Shown here piece by piece: positions 49,314 to 59,200 of a stretch of 64,000 bases of DNA. Source of the stretch: Limnospira fusiformis SAG 85.79 (lineage in GTDB: Bacteria > Cyanobacteriota > Cyanobacteriia > Cyanobacteriales > Microcoleaceae); the NCBI RefSeq assembly GCF_012516315.1, contig NZ_CP051185.1:235459-299458 (forward strand), given 5' to 3'. Made by a program: the position numbers and the translations under genes. A model generated the notes under the pieces. The model had not been told where the DNA came from. It saw only the letters and a program-made list of their open reading frames with translations, and made no database searches. Position 1 is the stretch's first letter. Each line of letters opens with the position of its first letter.

Positions 49314-49505
49314 TTAACTATTACCTCCAATACCTCCAGAAGTACCAGCAGCAGCACTAGCGATGGCACTAATTTTCAAAGCCGCCAATAAGGGTGCAGG
49401 GTTCATTGCTATAATAGAACCGGCAGCTCCTAAAATGAGAGCCGTACCTACGCCAGCAGCAACGCCAATGACAATTTTTTCTGCGATTTCATCACCTTTA
49501 GACAT
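49314..49505 (-). CDS. Small Gly/Ala-rich peptide, possible membrane-active peptide
   Basis: 63 aa: MSKGDEIAEKIVIGVAAGVG, then a long hydrophobic stretch with GxxxG-type spacing (GVAAGVG, ILGAAGSII), a Pro-Ala-Pro break and a Gly-rich tail (AGTSGGIGGNS). AGGAG lies 8 bases before the ATG, so it is probably expressed. Composition recalls class II bacteriocin-like or toxin-like peptides, but no leader or processing genes are nearby. This reading is an inference only. Confidence 0.5.
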   Translation of the reverse strand: MSKGDEIAEKIVIGVAAGVGTALILGAAGSIIAMNPAPLLAALKISAIASAAAGTSGGIGGNS

Positions 49506-49772
49506 TTCTATTCTCCTTAAATTCGTGAATCAATTTTTTTCATTATGATTTGAACGTAGCTTGCTTACCCTGTCAGTGAATGTGTATCAAAGATTCACAC
49601 AGAACAAAAAACCAGATCAACTCGCGATCGTTTCCCTAATTTGATCCTGTAACCTTTATATGTGACAAGCCTAAAACAGTAAATTTGGTACACAATTTGT
49701 CTAATTATCCTGACGGAATTTAGTAGGATTTGGTAGGATTTGGTTGACACAGTAGGATTCGGTAGGATATCT

Positions 49773-51233
49773 TTGAAAAAAATTAAAAAATATCTCTATT
49801 TTTATCCAAATATTAAGAATGTTGAAGATATATTACAATGGGCGGATCGGTTGATACTTGATAAAACTCGAGAAAATCTGACATCTATAGAGGAGGCTAT
49901 ACTGACGGGGGTGTGGTCAGGAAAAAAATATCCTCAAATTGCTACAGAGTATAAGTGCAGTGAATCTCACGTTAAAAAAGAAGCCGCTAAGTTATGGGAA
50001 AAGTTACGGGAAGAATTAGGAGAAGACCTGAATAAATACAATTTTCGTTCCAAGGTACAGAAAAAATATCGGGTTTCTCAATCTCCCCAATCCGGTCACT
50101 GTTTACAAGTTGATGTTGATACTGTTAATCAATTTGATACTGTTAATATTGGTCATCAGTTTGTACAATCTATTAAAGATACTCAACACCGATCGCCCTC
50201 TTCTCCTGACTCTTCCCCTAACTCTTCTCCTGACTCTTCCCCCACCCAAAATCCCTCACCCATTATTGACTTAATCGATGCACCAGACCTCACGGACTTT
50301 GACAACCGCACCACCGAATTAAATACCCTCAAACAGTGGATCTTACAAGACCGGAGGCGCTTAATTACCATCTATGGATTAAGTGGCATTGGCAAAAGCG
50401 TACTAACCAGGCAACTAATCGAACAAATTCAGCCGGAATTTGACTATATTTGTTGGAAAAGTCTCACAGAAACTCCCACCTTTTCCTCCCTAACAAACCA
50501 ACTGCAACAATTTTTTTACCAGTCACAAAATCCCCCATTTCCTACAATAATTGATTATTTCCGTCACTGCCGTTGCTTAGTCATATTGGATGACCTACAC
50601 AATCTTTTTAAAAGCGGTGCATTGGCGGGGGAATACTTGACAGACTTTAAAGAATACCGGACAATTTTTCGGAAAATTGCCAAAAACCATCATCAAAGTT
50701 GCGTGATTCTCCTCGGTTGGGAAAAACCTAGAGCCATTGCTACCTTAGAAGCCGAAAAACACTCCACTTGCACGTTACACCTGAAAGGATTATCAGCCGA
50801 TGCTGAGGAAATTTTGCGATCGCACCAATTAACCGACTCCGACAAATGGCCGGAATTAATCAACCTCTATCAAGGACATCCTACCTGGTTAAATATCATC
50901 GCCTCAACCATAGTCGAACTATTTGATGGTAGCGTTTCCCTATTTTTAAGCCACAGCGAGGACATCTTTTTAGGTGACTTAGAACCCATTTTAGAATCTC
51001 AGTTAGAACGATTATCCCAATTAGAACAACAGGTGATTTCTGGTTTCCGAGACCATCAAGCGATCGCCCTTTCTGAACAACCCACTAATCCTGAATTATC
51101 CCCATCTGAATTATGGTCAGCCATCCAATCTTTAGTTAGACGGGGGTTGCTAGAAAAAATATCAGAGGGAGAGCGAGGAATGTTTCAACTGCATCCGATT
51201 TGGCAACAGTATCTTAAATTTAAGCTAAGTTAG
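49773..51233 (+). CDS. HTH-NB-ARC (STAND) ATPase
   Basis: 486 aa from the TTG at 49773; the frame opens at TTG 49740, where a short direct repeat region makes the start uncertain. The N-terminal ~90 residues contain GVWSGKKYPQIATEYKCSESHVKKEAAKLW, a domain shared with the 1406-aa protein at 56284. A Ser/Pro-rich linker follows, then an NB-ARC ATPase: Walker A in YGLSGIGKSVLTRQL (around residue 213), Walker B in CLVILDDLHNL, and a winged-helix end (ELWSAIQSLVRRGLLEK). There is no C-terminal repeat sensor and no visible effector. A Uma2 gene follows 36 bp later. Confidence 0.75.
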   Translation: MKKIKKYLYFYPNIKNVEDILQWADRLILDKTRENLTSIEEAILTGVWSGKKYPQIATEYKCSESHVKKEAAKLWEKLREELGEDLNKYNFRSKVQKKYRVSQSPQSGHCLQVDVDTVNQFDTVNIGHQFVQSIKDTQHRSPSSPDSSPNSSPDSSPTQNPSPIIDLIDAPDLTDFDNRTTELNTLKQWILQDRRRLITIYGLSGIGKSVLTRQLIEQIQPEFDYICWKSLTETPTFSSLTNQLQQFFYQSQNPPFPTIIDYFRHCRCLVILDDLHNLFKSGALAGEYLTDFKEYRTIFRKIAKNHHQSCVILLGWEKPRAIATLEAEKHSTCTLHLKGLSADAEEILRSHQLTDSDKWPELINLYQGHPTWLNIIASTIVELFDGSVSLFLSHSEDIFLGDLEPILESQLERLSQLEQQVISGFRDHQAIALSEQPTNPELSPSELWSAIQSLVRRGLLEKISEGERGMFQLHPIWQQYLKFKLS

Positions 51234-51269
51234 AATAGTTGAAAAAGAAAAACTAGGAGAATCCCTAAA

Positions 51270-51830
51270 ATGCGTTCACCTTTATCCCTGTTTACCGTTG
51301 AAGACTATATCATCGCTGAAGCCGAAAGCACCATTCGCCATGAGTATATGGGCGGTTATGTGTTTGCTATGGCGGGTGCTAGTGAAGAACACAATCTCAT
51401 TGCCGGTAATCTTTATGCCTTATTACGTTCTCATCTGCGGGGGAGTTCCTGTCGGGTATTCATGTCTGATATGAAAGTCAAAGTTCAAGACGATATTTTT
51501 TATTACCCTGACTTACTCGTGACTTGTAACCCCGAAGATAATCACCGATACTTCAAAACACAACCTAACCTAATTATTGAAGTGCTGTCAGAAAGTACCG
51601 AAAGCACTGACCGACGAGAAAAATTAATGAACTACCAAACCTTAGAAACTTTGAAGGAATATGTTTTAGTCTCTCAAGATGTTATGCAAGTGGAAGTCTA
51701 TCGTCAAGACACTCCGGGGAGTTGGACAGTTCAAATCTTAGGAGAAGATAATCAGTTAACCTTGGAATCTGTGGGGCTAACTATGACCGTGGCGCAAATT
51801 TATGAAGATGTATTGAATGTGGGTCAGTGA
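51270..51830 (+). CDS. Uma2-family (DUF820) nuclease-like protein
   Basis: 186 aa, compact Uma2 fold: HEYMGGYVFAMAGASEEHNL, then FYYPDLLVTC (metal-binding Asp of the PD motif), LIIEVLSEST (Glu) and KLMNYQTLETLKEYVLV (Lys region). GGAGAATCCC precedes the ATG. It lies 36 bp downstream of the NB-ARC gene, so it is likely cotranscribed. The nuclease activity is inferred from fold only. Confidence 0.8.
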   Translation: MRSPLSLFTVEDYIIAEAESTIRHEYMGGYVFAMAGASEEHNLIAGNLYALLRSHLRGSSCRVFMSDMKVKVQDDIFYYPDLLVTCNPEDNHRYFKTQPNLIIEVLSESTESTDRREKLMNYQTLETLKEYVLVSQDVMQVEVYRQDTPGSWTVQILGEDNQLTLESVGLTMTVAQIYEDVLNVGQ

Positions 51831-51841
51831 ATTTAAGCACG

Positions 51842-51869
51842 AAAAAGCGCCCCCCGACTGGGAGGCGCT
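51842..51869 (-). terminator. Rho-independent terminator of psbA copy 2
   Basis: On the minus strand AGCGCC pairs with GGCGCT, followed by a T-run. Similar but not identical to the copy 1 terminator. Confidence 0.85.
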
Positions 51870-51890
51870 CTATTTCATCTAAGCTATAAA

Positions 51891-52970
51891 TTAGCCGATT
51901 TGAGGTGCAACCAAAGCTACAGGCTCAGACTCAGCAGAAGCTAAATCTAAGGGGAAGTTGTGAGCGTTGCGCTCGTGCATTACTTCCATACCCAGGTTAG
52001 CGCGGTTGATGACATCAGCCCAGGTATTGACTACCCGACCGCTGGAGTCCATTACGGACTGGTTGAAGTTGAAACCGTTGAGGTTAAAGGCCATGGTGGA
52101 TACACCTAAAGCGGTGAACCAGATGCCGATTACCGGCCAAGCACCCAAGAAGAAGTGCAGGGAACGGCTGTTGTTGAAAGAAGCATATTGGAAGATCAGG
52201 CGACCGAAGTAACCGTGAGCTGCCACAATGTTGTAGGTTTCTTCTTCTTGACCGAATTTGTAACCGTAGTTTTGAGATTCGATTTCGGTGGTTTCACGCA
52301 CCAAGGAAGAAGTTACCAAAGAACCGTGCATCGCGGAGAACAAAGCACCACCGAATACACCAGCAACTCCCAACATATGGAAGGGGTGCATCAGGATGTT
52401 GTGTTCTGCTTGGAATACCAACATGAAGTTGAAGGTTCCGGAGATACCCAGAGGCATACCGTCGGAGAAAGAACCTTGTCCGATGGGGTAGATCAAGAAT
52501 ACTGCACTAGCAGCCGCAACAGGTGCGCTGTAAGCTACGCAGATCCAAGGACGCATTCCCAAGCGGTAGGACAATTCCCACTCACGACCCATGTAGCAGA
52601 ATACACCGATCAAGAAGTGGAAAATTACCAACTGGTAAGGGCCACCGTTGTAGAGCCATTCATCCAAGCTGGCTGCTTCCCAAATGGGGTAGAAGTGCAG
52701 ACCGATCGCATTGGAGGAAGGAACAACCGCACCAGAGATGATGTTGTTGCCGTACAACAGAGAACCAGCTACGGGTTCGCGGATACCGTCAATGTCCACG
52801 GGGGGAGCAGCGATAAAGGCGATGATGTAGCAGATGGTAGCAGTTAGTAGGGTAGGGATCATCAGAACACCGAACCAGCCTACATAAAGGCGGTTGTTGG
52901 TGGATGTTACCCAGCTACAAAACCGTTCCCAAGCGTTGGCGCTCTCGCGCTGCTGAATGGTAGTAGTCAT
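51891..52970 (-). CDS. psbA: Photosystem II D1 protein, copy 2
   Basis: 359 aa, the same D1 protein as copy 1 (Glu130 form). The DNA differs by a few silent substitutions (for example near 52419 and 52574), so conversion or recent duplication keeps the copies alike. It is divergent from cofG. Confidence 0.98.
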   Translation of the reverse strand: MTTTIQQRESANAWERFCSWVTSTNNRLYVGWFGVLMIPTLLTATICYIIAFIAAPPVDIDGIREPVAGSLLYGNNIISGAVVPSSNAIGLHFYPIWEAASLDEWLYNGGPYQLVIFHFLIGVFCYMGREWELSYRLGMRPWICVAYSAPVAAASAVFLIYPIGQGSFSDGMPLGISGTFNFMLVFQAEHNILMHPFHMLGVAGVFGGALFSAMHGSLVTSSLVRETTEIESQNYGYKFGQEEETYNIVAAHGYFGRLIFQYASFNNSRSLHFFLGAWPVIGIWFTALGVSTMAFNLNGFNFNQSVMDSSGRVVNTWADVINRANLGMEVMHERNAHNFPLDLASAESEPVALVAPQIG

Positions 52971-53075
52971 GTTGGATATGATTGCTATATTGAGTTTTCG
53001 AGGTACTTATCCGGCAGTTGTTTTTCTACCGTGTCTATAATATGACACACTCTGTTAAGGTTTGTAAAGGGGTTT
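52971..53075 (-). promoter_or_regulatory. psbA copy 2 upstream region
   Basis: It matches the copy 1 upstream region up to AAAGGGGTT and then diverges. It contains the same TATTAT and TTTACA elements. The cofG start lies about 40 bp further, divergent. Confidence 0.5.
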
Positions 53076-53113
53076 AACAAAGTATTTAGTTATATGTTAG
53101 ATAAGCAAAACTA

Positions 53114-54094
53114 ATGTTTAGTCAGATGTCTAGGTTGGTTTCCTATTCTCCAGCTTATACGATAGTTCCGACCTATGAGTGTTTTAACCGCTGTAGTTAC
53201 TGTAATTTCCGCAAGGAACCGGGAGATAGTCCTTGGTTAACTATGGCGGAGATGAAACAGGAACTGGCGGGACTATGTGAACAGGGAGTAGTGGAGATTT
53301 TGATTCTGAGTGGGGAAGTACACCCGAACAGTCCCCGGCGAGAGGCTTGGTGCGATCGCATTTATGAGTTGTGCGATGAAGCCCTAAATTGGGGATTTTT
53401 GCCACACACTAATGCGGGTCCGCTGAAATTTGAGGAAATGGCTAGATTAAAACAGGTTAATGTGTCGATGGGGTTAATGCTGGAACAAATGACTCGGGAG
53501 CTTTTACAAACGGTTCATCGCCACGCGCCTAGTAAAGTTCCTAGTATTAGGTTACAGCAGCTTGATTGGGCTGGGGAACTCAAAATTCCGTTTACGACTG
53601 GGTTACTTTTGGGAATTGGGGAAAGTCCCTCAGACTGGGGATGGACATTAGAAGCGATCGCCAAAAGTCACGATCGCTCTGGTCACATTCAAGAGGTGAT
53701 TGTGCAACCCTACAGGGAAGGAAGCCGACAAGCGCAGCCAGGGTACGGATTTAATCTTAGCCAATTACCGGAAGTAGTGGCGATCGCCCGCCGTATTCTC
53801 CCCGAAGAAATCACGGTGCAAATTCCCCCCAACCTAGTCATGGAACCAGAGATATTATTAAAATGTCTGGAAGCGGGAGCCAGAGACCTAGGGGGAATCG
53901 GTCCCCAAGATGTAGTCAACCCGGACTATCCCCACATTAACCCGGAAACCCTCAGCCAAATTATCAACCGGAAAGGTTGGCAATTGCAGCGACGACTACC
54001 GATATATCCCCAATACGATAGCTGGTTATCGCCTCGATTACAGAGGAGTGTAAATTCTTGGCGAAAAAAGTTGCAGTTTCCCCAGCGGTTGTGA
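53114..54094 (+). CDS. cofG: 7,8-didemethyl-8-hydroxy-5-deazariboflavin synthase, CofG subunit
   Basis: 326 aa radical-SAM enzyme. The [4Fe-4S] motif is CFNRCSYCNFRKEPGD (CxxxCxxC). Further typical blocks are ILILSGEVHP, TGLLLGIGES and RDLGGIGPQDVVNPDYPH. With CofH it forms the deazaflavin FO chromophore; in cyanobacteria FO serves deazaflavin photolyases. cofH is not in the window. Confidence 0.93.
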   Translation: MFSQMSRLVSYSPAYTIVPTYECFNRCSYCNFRKEPGDSPWLTMAEMKQELAGLCEQGVVEILILSGEVHPNSPRREAWCDRIYELCDEALNWGFLPHTNAGPLKFEEMARLKQVNVSMGLMLEQMTRELLQTVHRHAPSKVPSIRLQQLDWAGELKIPFTTGLLLGIGESPSDWGWTLEAIAKSHDRSGHIQEVIVQPYREGSRQAQPGYGFNLSQLPEVVAIARRILPEEITVQIPPNLVMEPEILLKCLEAGARDLGGIGPQDVVNPDYPHINPETLSQIINRKGWQLQRRLPIYPQYDSWLSPRLQRSVNSWRKKLQFPQRL

Positions 54095-54116
54095 TATATT
54101 AGTAAATCGCAGTGGT

Positions 54117-54187
<71 letters not shown>

Positions 54188-54319
54188 TTTTTCTGGAAGG
54201 ATTGCTCTAAGTGCGATCGGCGTTAACTACCTTAGCCAGGCATCCTACCTGATGACTCAAAAATCAATCAGAATCGAGTCCCTAGCCAGGGTAGATAACT
54301 CTATGGCATCACCCAGGTT

Positions 54320-56044
54320 TTAGTAAGTGGGATCACCAGTGATGAAAGCAGCGGAAACCCACTGATTGGTATTTTGAAGACGGAACCAGCGGTTCTCGTT
54401 TTTCCTTTCCCTTGTATCCCAATGGGTTGTGCCTACAGTTGTAGCATCAAAAGTGCGACGACTGCCATTGCTTAGAGAGCCGACGACAGAGAAGTTTGTC
54501 CCTGGTCCGCTGCGGATATTGAGAGTGGTATCTGCTGCGCCAGTGAACAGTGGATTGCCAGTGATGAAAGAAGCGGAAACCCACTGATTGGTGTTTTGAA
54601 TACGGAACCAGCGGTTATCATTTCGCTGTTCGCGAGCGTCCCAATGGGTTGTGCCTCGTGCCACAGCGTCAAAAGTACGACTGTGACCAGGGCTCAGAGA
54701 TCCAACTATCGAGTTGTTCGTCCCCGGTCCGCTGCGGATATTGAGCGCCCCATCTACAGTACCTCGGAATGCACTCGTTGAAGGCTGAGTAGGAAGTGGA
54801 GACGGAGTGCTAGCTAAAACGCCAGGAACACGGATATAGCGATCAGGGTTATTTGCCGTGTAGTCAACTATTCGGTGTAAAGTTCCTGCACCACCACCAT
54901 CAAAATTATTCCTGTAGTGTGACTCCGAAAGAGTTACCCGCCTTACACCATTTTGCTGGTAAACCCTTTCCACAACAGCGACGTGATTTTGCCCATTCCT
55001 CGTCCACTGAGCAATATCACCTGGTTGAGGGTCGCTAACGATACGTGCGCCATTAGATAGCTGTGTATGCCACTGATTAGCATTACCCCGCATTGAGTTT
55101 AAAGCCGCAACACTACCTCCTAACTCTTTCACCCGACCATGTGCATACCAAGTACAGTTGCCTTCTGTATGACCACGACCACCAACTAAACTAGAACCAA
55201 ACATCGACTGAGCAAAAATGTTACCAGTCGTGTAGAACTGAGGACGATTCCTAAAGTAGTTTGCATTTTGTTGGGTCAGTAAAGGAGTACGAGAAGATGA
55301 CTGCTCTATTAGAGTAGCTTCGCCATTGATCATCACAGTGGCGGTATCATCTACTGCCATTAATGCCTCAAGTTCCCCGGCATCAAATTCCCGGCCTTGG
55401 ACGAGACCGGAAAAAATCGCACCCTCATCTCCAGGTGTATCGGAGATGTTAATCTGCGAGTCGATATAATGCCCTATTTCCTCCAGCAGCACTGAGACGA
55501 TCGCTTCTGGGTTATCAGCATTCTCAGCCACAAACTCACTGGCCAGATAAATATTGTTAGTTGCTGCCGCAAAAGCTCCGTTAGATCCGTTGATATCAGC
55601 AGCAGAAACAACCGTAGTCGGTGGCATCTCAAAAGTACCATTAGTCAAACTATCTGCCAAATCCTGAGCCGCCTCAACATCAAAATCATCTCCAAAAGCA
55701 ATGCTCATCTGAGAGAGAAACTCTGGGCTATTGGCAAATTGCTGTAATTGTTCGTAAGTATTGGCTAAGGCCATTCCCGTTAACGAATCTACCGACGGCG
55801 CGGTGTGAGAATCCGTTTCCGCCGGATTTATTTCTTGGTCAACGGATATATCCAGAGCCATCACAAGACGATCGCCCTCAACTGGTACCAACGTTGGGAG
55901 AAGCACTGGCTCGACAGCCCCCGTTACTGGTAGTCCATGGGCATTGAAAGACTCTAAAATATCCCCATCACTGCGAGCGATCGCATTGGGATTTGTTCCC
56001 AGCAATCCGCTGATTTCTTTGGTATCTGTGTCCACAGAAAACAT
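54320..56044 (-). CDS. CHAP-domain amidase-like protein with two SH3b repeats
   Basis: 574 aa from the ATG at 56044, which has GGAGGA 7 bases upstream; the frame opens upstream at a TTG (56071). The N-terminal ~300 residues include LLEEIGHYIDSQIN, a metalloprotease-like EExGH helix seen in cyanobacterial secreted proteins. The CHAP domain (about 305-405) has Cys in EGNCTWYAHGRV and His in NGQNHVAVVERV, the expected catalytic pair. Two SH3b domains (about 430-500 and 510-574) each have LNIRSGPGTN. It probably hydrolyses or binds peptidoglycan. No classical signal peptide is seen. Confidence 0.8.
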   Translation of the reverse strand: MFSVDTDTKEISGLLGTNPNAIARSDGDILESFNAHGLPVTGAVEPVLLPTLVPVEGDRLVMALDISVDQEINPAETDSHTAPSVDSLTGMALANTYEQLQQFANSPEFLSQMSIAFGDDFDVEAAQDLADSLTNGTFEMPPTTVVSAADINGSNGAFAAATNNIYLASEFVAENADNPEAIVSVLLEEIGHYIDSQINISDTPGDEGAIFSGLVQGREFDAGELEALMAVDDTATVMINGEATLIEQSSSRTPLLTQQNANYFRNRPQFYTTGNIFAQSMFGSSLVGGRGHTEGNCTWYAHGRVKELGGSVAALNSMRGNANQWHTQLSNGARIVSDPQPGDIAQWTRNGQNHVAVVERVYQQNGVRRVTLSESHYRNNFDGGGAGTLHRIVDYTANNPDRYIRVPGVLASTPSPLPTQPSTSAFRGTVDGALNIRSGPGTNNSIVGSLSPGHSRTFDAVARGTTHWDAREQRNDNRWFRIQNTNQWVSASFITGNPLFTGAADTTLNIRSGPGTNFSVVGSLSNGSRRTFDATTVGTTHWDTRERKNENRWFRLQNTNQWVSAAFITGDPTY

Positions 56045-56283
56045 GGCTAGTTCCTCCGATCGCATTAACAATCCAATTATCGCGGTGGCAGTTGAGGCTC
56101 TGGGTTAGAAAATGATCGGGAAAAAAGTTAGTTTTTGTTAGGTAGGGTTTAGCCGCTTTGTGAGATGAAATCTCAATAAATGGGCAAAACAATGGGATTT
56201 TGGTCAAATTTTCTGGCTTGGGAGCCAGGAAACCGTCTATAATAAGTTAGTTTTTACCATGTCAAACTTGGGGAGTATCAGCC

Positions 56284-59200
56284 ATGACTCCAGAAGAGGC
56301 CTTTGAGTTTGTTAATCAGAAATATTCATGCGATCGCCAAGGCAAACGTATTAGCGACTTGCAAAAACAAATTTTTTGTTGGTCTTGGCAGGGCAAAAAA
56401 TATGACGACATCGAAATCCTGCTTAATTTTAATAAAGTTTATATCAGACAAGAAGCCGCCAAATTATGGAAAATACTAACCGATTTATTTGCTAAACCAG
56501 TAACCCGCACTAATTTTCGGTTAGTCGTGGAACAGGCCATCAAAGCCGATCGCGATCGCTGCCAATTTGCCTTTCCCCAACAGATGCGAGAATGGTTTGA
56601 AATTCTGGATTATGAATTTGATTCGCGCTACAATATTCAAGAAGTAATCGAGGGAAATCGATTTTTTGAGTGGATCATCAAAATTAAGGCCCGCCGAGGA
56701 TACGATCGCATTCTCGTCCGGGGAGTAGAAGGGGAAGCAGAAATTTCCGATTTTAATGCTTTGCGTCAGTCTGTGGAAAACCAACGCACCAACGAGGGAT
56801 GGTTAGTCGCTGTCCGTCGAGTCAGTAAAGCCGCCAGAAATGCAGCCCAAAAAAGCCCAAATAAAAACTTATTTTGCTACACATTCGACGAACTTATCGA
56901 CCAAGAAGCAGACTTTAGTGGCTATTGTCAATGGCTAGAGCAGGAAATTCAACGGCGAGGTATCCACCATAAATATGTACCTCTCGCCTGCATAAAAGAG
57001 GAAGTTGACCCCTCTACCAAGCATAAATTAGGAGTCAGCCACTACGACGAAGACGATGGCTGGATCGATGGTTATGTTAATAGGTGGATTGACGATACCG
57101 CCAAAAAACATCTATCGATTTTGGGTGAGTTTGGCACAGGCAAAACCTGGTTTATTTTTCATTATGCCGGGCAACAATTAAACCGCTACTTAAAAGCCAA
57201 AAATAAAGGAGTGGAACGCCCGCGATTGCCCATAGTTATTCTCTTGCGAGATTATGCCAGTGCCATTAATATGGAATCGCTGTTTTCTGAGTTCTTTTTC
57301 CGGCAACATGAAATCCCCTTGCGAGGGGGTTATTCTGCCTTTGAATGGCTCAACCGCCAGGGCAAATTGTTGGTCATGTTTGATGGCTTTGACGAGATGG
57401 CTGCCAAAATTGACCGACAGCGGATGATTAATAACTTTTGGGAATTGGCTCAAACTGTAGTCTCTGGTTCTAAAGTTATTTTGACTTGTCGCACGGAGCA
57501 TTTTCCCGAAGCCAAAGAAGGACGTGCTTTGCTGAATTCAGAACTACAGGCTTCCGTGGCAGCATTAACCGGAGAACCGCCACAGTTTGAAGTTCTGGAA
57601 TTAAAAAAATTTAGTAACCAGCAAATTCGTCAGGCTCTCTCCTTTGAAGCCTCACCCGCCACGGTGAAAAAAGTCATGAATAATCCCCAACTTGTGGATT
57701 TGGCTCGCCGTCCGGTCATGAGTCAGTTAATACTGAAAGCCTTGCCGGATATCGAAGCGGGAAAAGCGATCGATTTAGCCAGAATTTATCTCTATGCAGT
57801 TACCCGCAAAATGCAGCATGATATACAGAAAAAGCGCACATTTACTTCTCTGGCAGATAAACTTTATTTTCTGTGCGAACTCTCCTGGGAGATGCTATCT
57901 AAGAATCGAATGAGTTTGAATTATCGGGAGTTTCCCGATCGCATTCGTCGCTTGTTTGAGTCGCAAGTGCAACAACAAAAGGATTTAGATCACTGGCATT
58001 ATGATATGATGGGTCAGACTATGTTAATTCGCAATGAAGATGGGGATTATAGTCCGGCTCACCGTTCCTTATTAGAGTTTTTTGTCGCTTATAAGTTTGC
58101 TGCTGAATTGGGGATATTGGCTCCCGATTTCGTCGAGGTGGCACAGCCACAGTCCCATGTAAATCCACAGAAAACCGCTCAAAACTACACTTGGTCTAAT
58201 TATTTTCGCCGCGAAGTTGATGTTAACGGAGAAGTGATTTTGATTTCGCCTCTCAATATGTTTTCTACGGAGTCTTTGGCACATTTGCGAACTACCTTTG
58301 GGGAAATGCCTCTCACGAAAGCAGTGCTAGATTTATTATTGCCGATGCTGCGTCCGGTGACCAACACTGATGAGGAAAACTTACAGGATATTTGCGATCG
58401 CTTGCGGGAAGTAGTGAAGGCGACACGGCGAAAAACCCTAGAAAAAGTCGGCTATGTTGGCGGGAATGCAATCACCCTGCTTTTGAAAACTGACAAGGCT
58501 GCTTTGGAGGGTTGCGATCTCAGTCATGCCGTGATTTTGGGCGCTGATTTTAGGGGTGCTAGTTTGCAGGATGTAAGTTTAGTAAAAGCCACTTTAACTA
58601 ACTGTCTTTTTATGGAATCTATGAATATAGTTAGAGCATTAGATTTTACTCCTGATGGTAAACTTTTAGCCACAGGTGATGAATCTGGTCAAATTCATAT
58701 TTGGCGAGTTGCCGATGGCTCAAAAATTGCCACATTGACAGGGCATCGCCTCTGCATCAAAACCCTAAAATTTAATGAAGATGGGCAAATTCTTGTCAGT
58801 GCTAGTTATGATAAAATCGTCAAGTTTTGGGATATGGCAAACCATGAATGTTTCCAAAGCATACTGATAGAGCCTAATTTGTTGTTTGATTCTAACCTGA
58901 GTCCAAATATGAAAATATTGGCGATTGGGAGTGTAGATGGTACAGTACAGTTGTGGGATATTAATAATGGTAAATGTTTGGCGTGTCTCCCCGGACACAC
59001 CAGTTGGATTAATCGAATAGTTTTCAGTAATGATGGTCAAATTTTGGCAACCACAAGCAAAGACACAAATATCAAACTTTGGGATGTCGCTAATGCTAAA
59101 TGCCTGAAAACTTTACCAGACCATGAAGAAGAAGTATGGGGTGTTGCTTTCAGTTATGATGGTCAAGTCTTAGCTAGTGGGAGTGCTGACGGAACCATTA

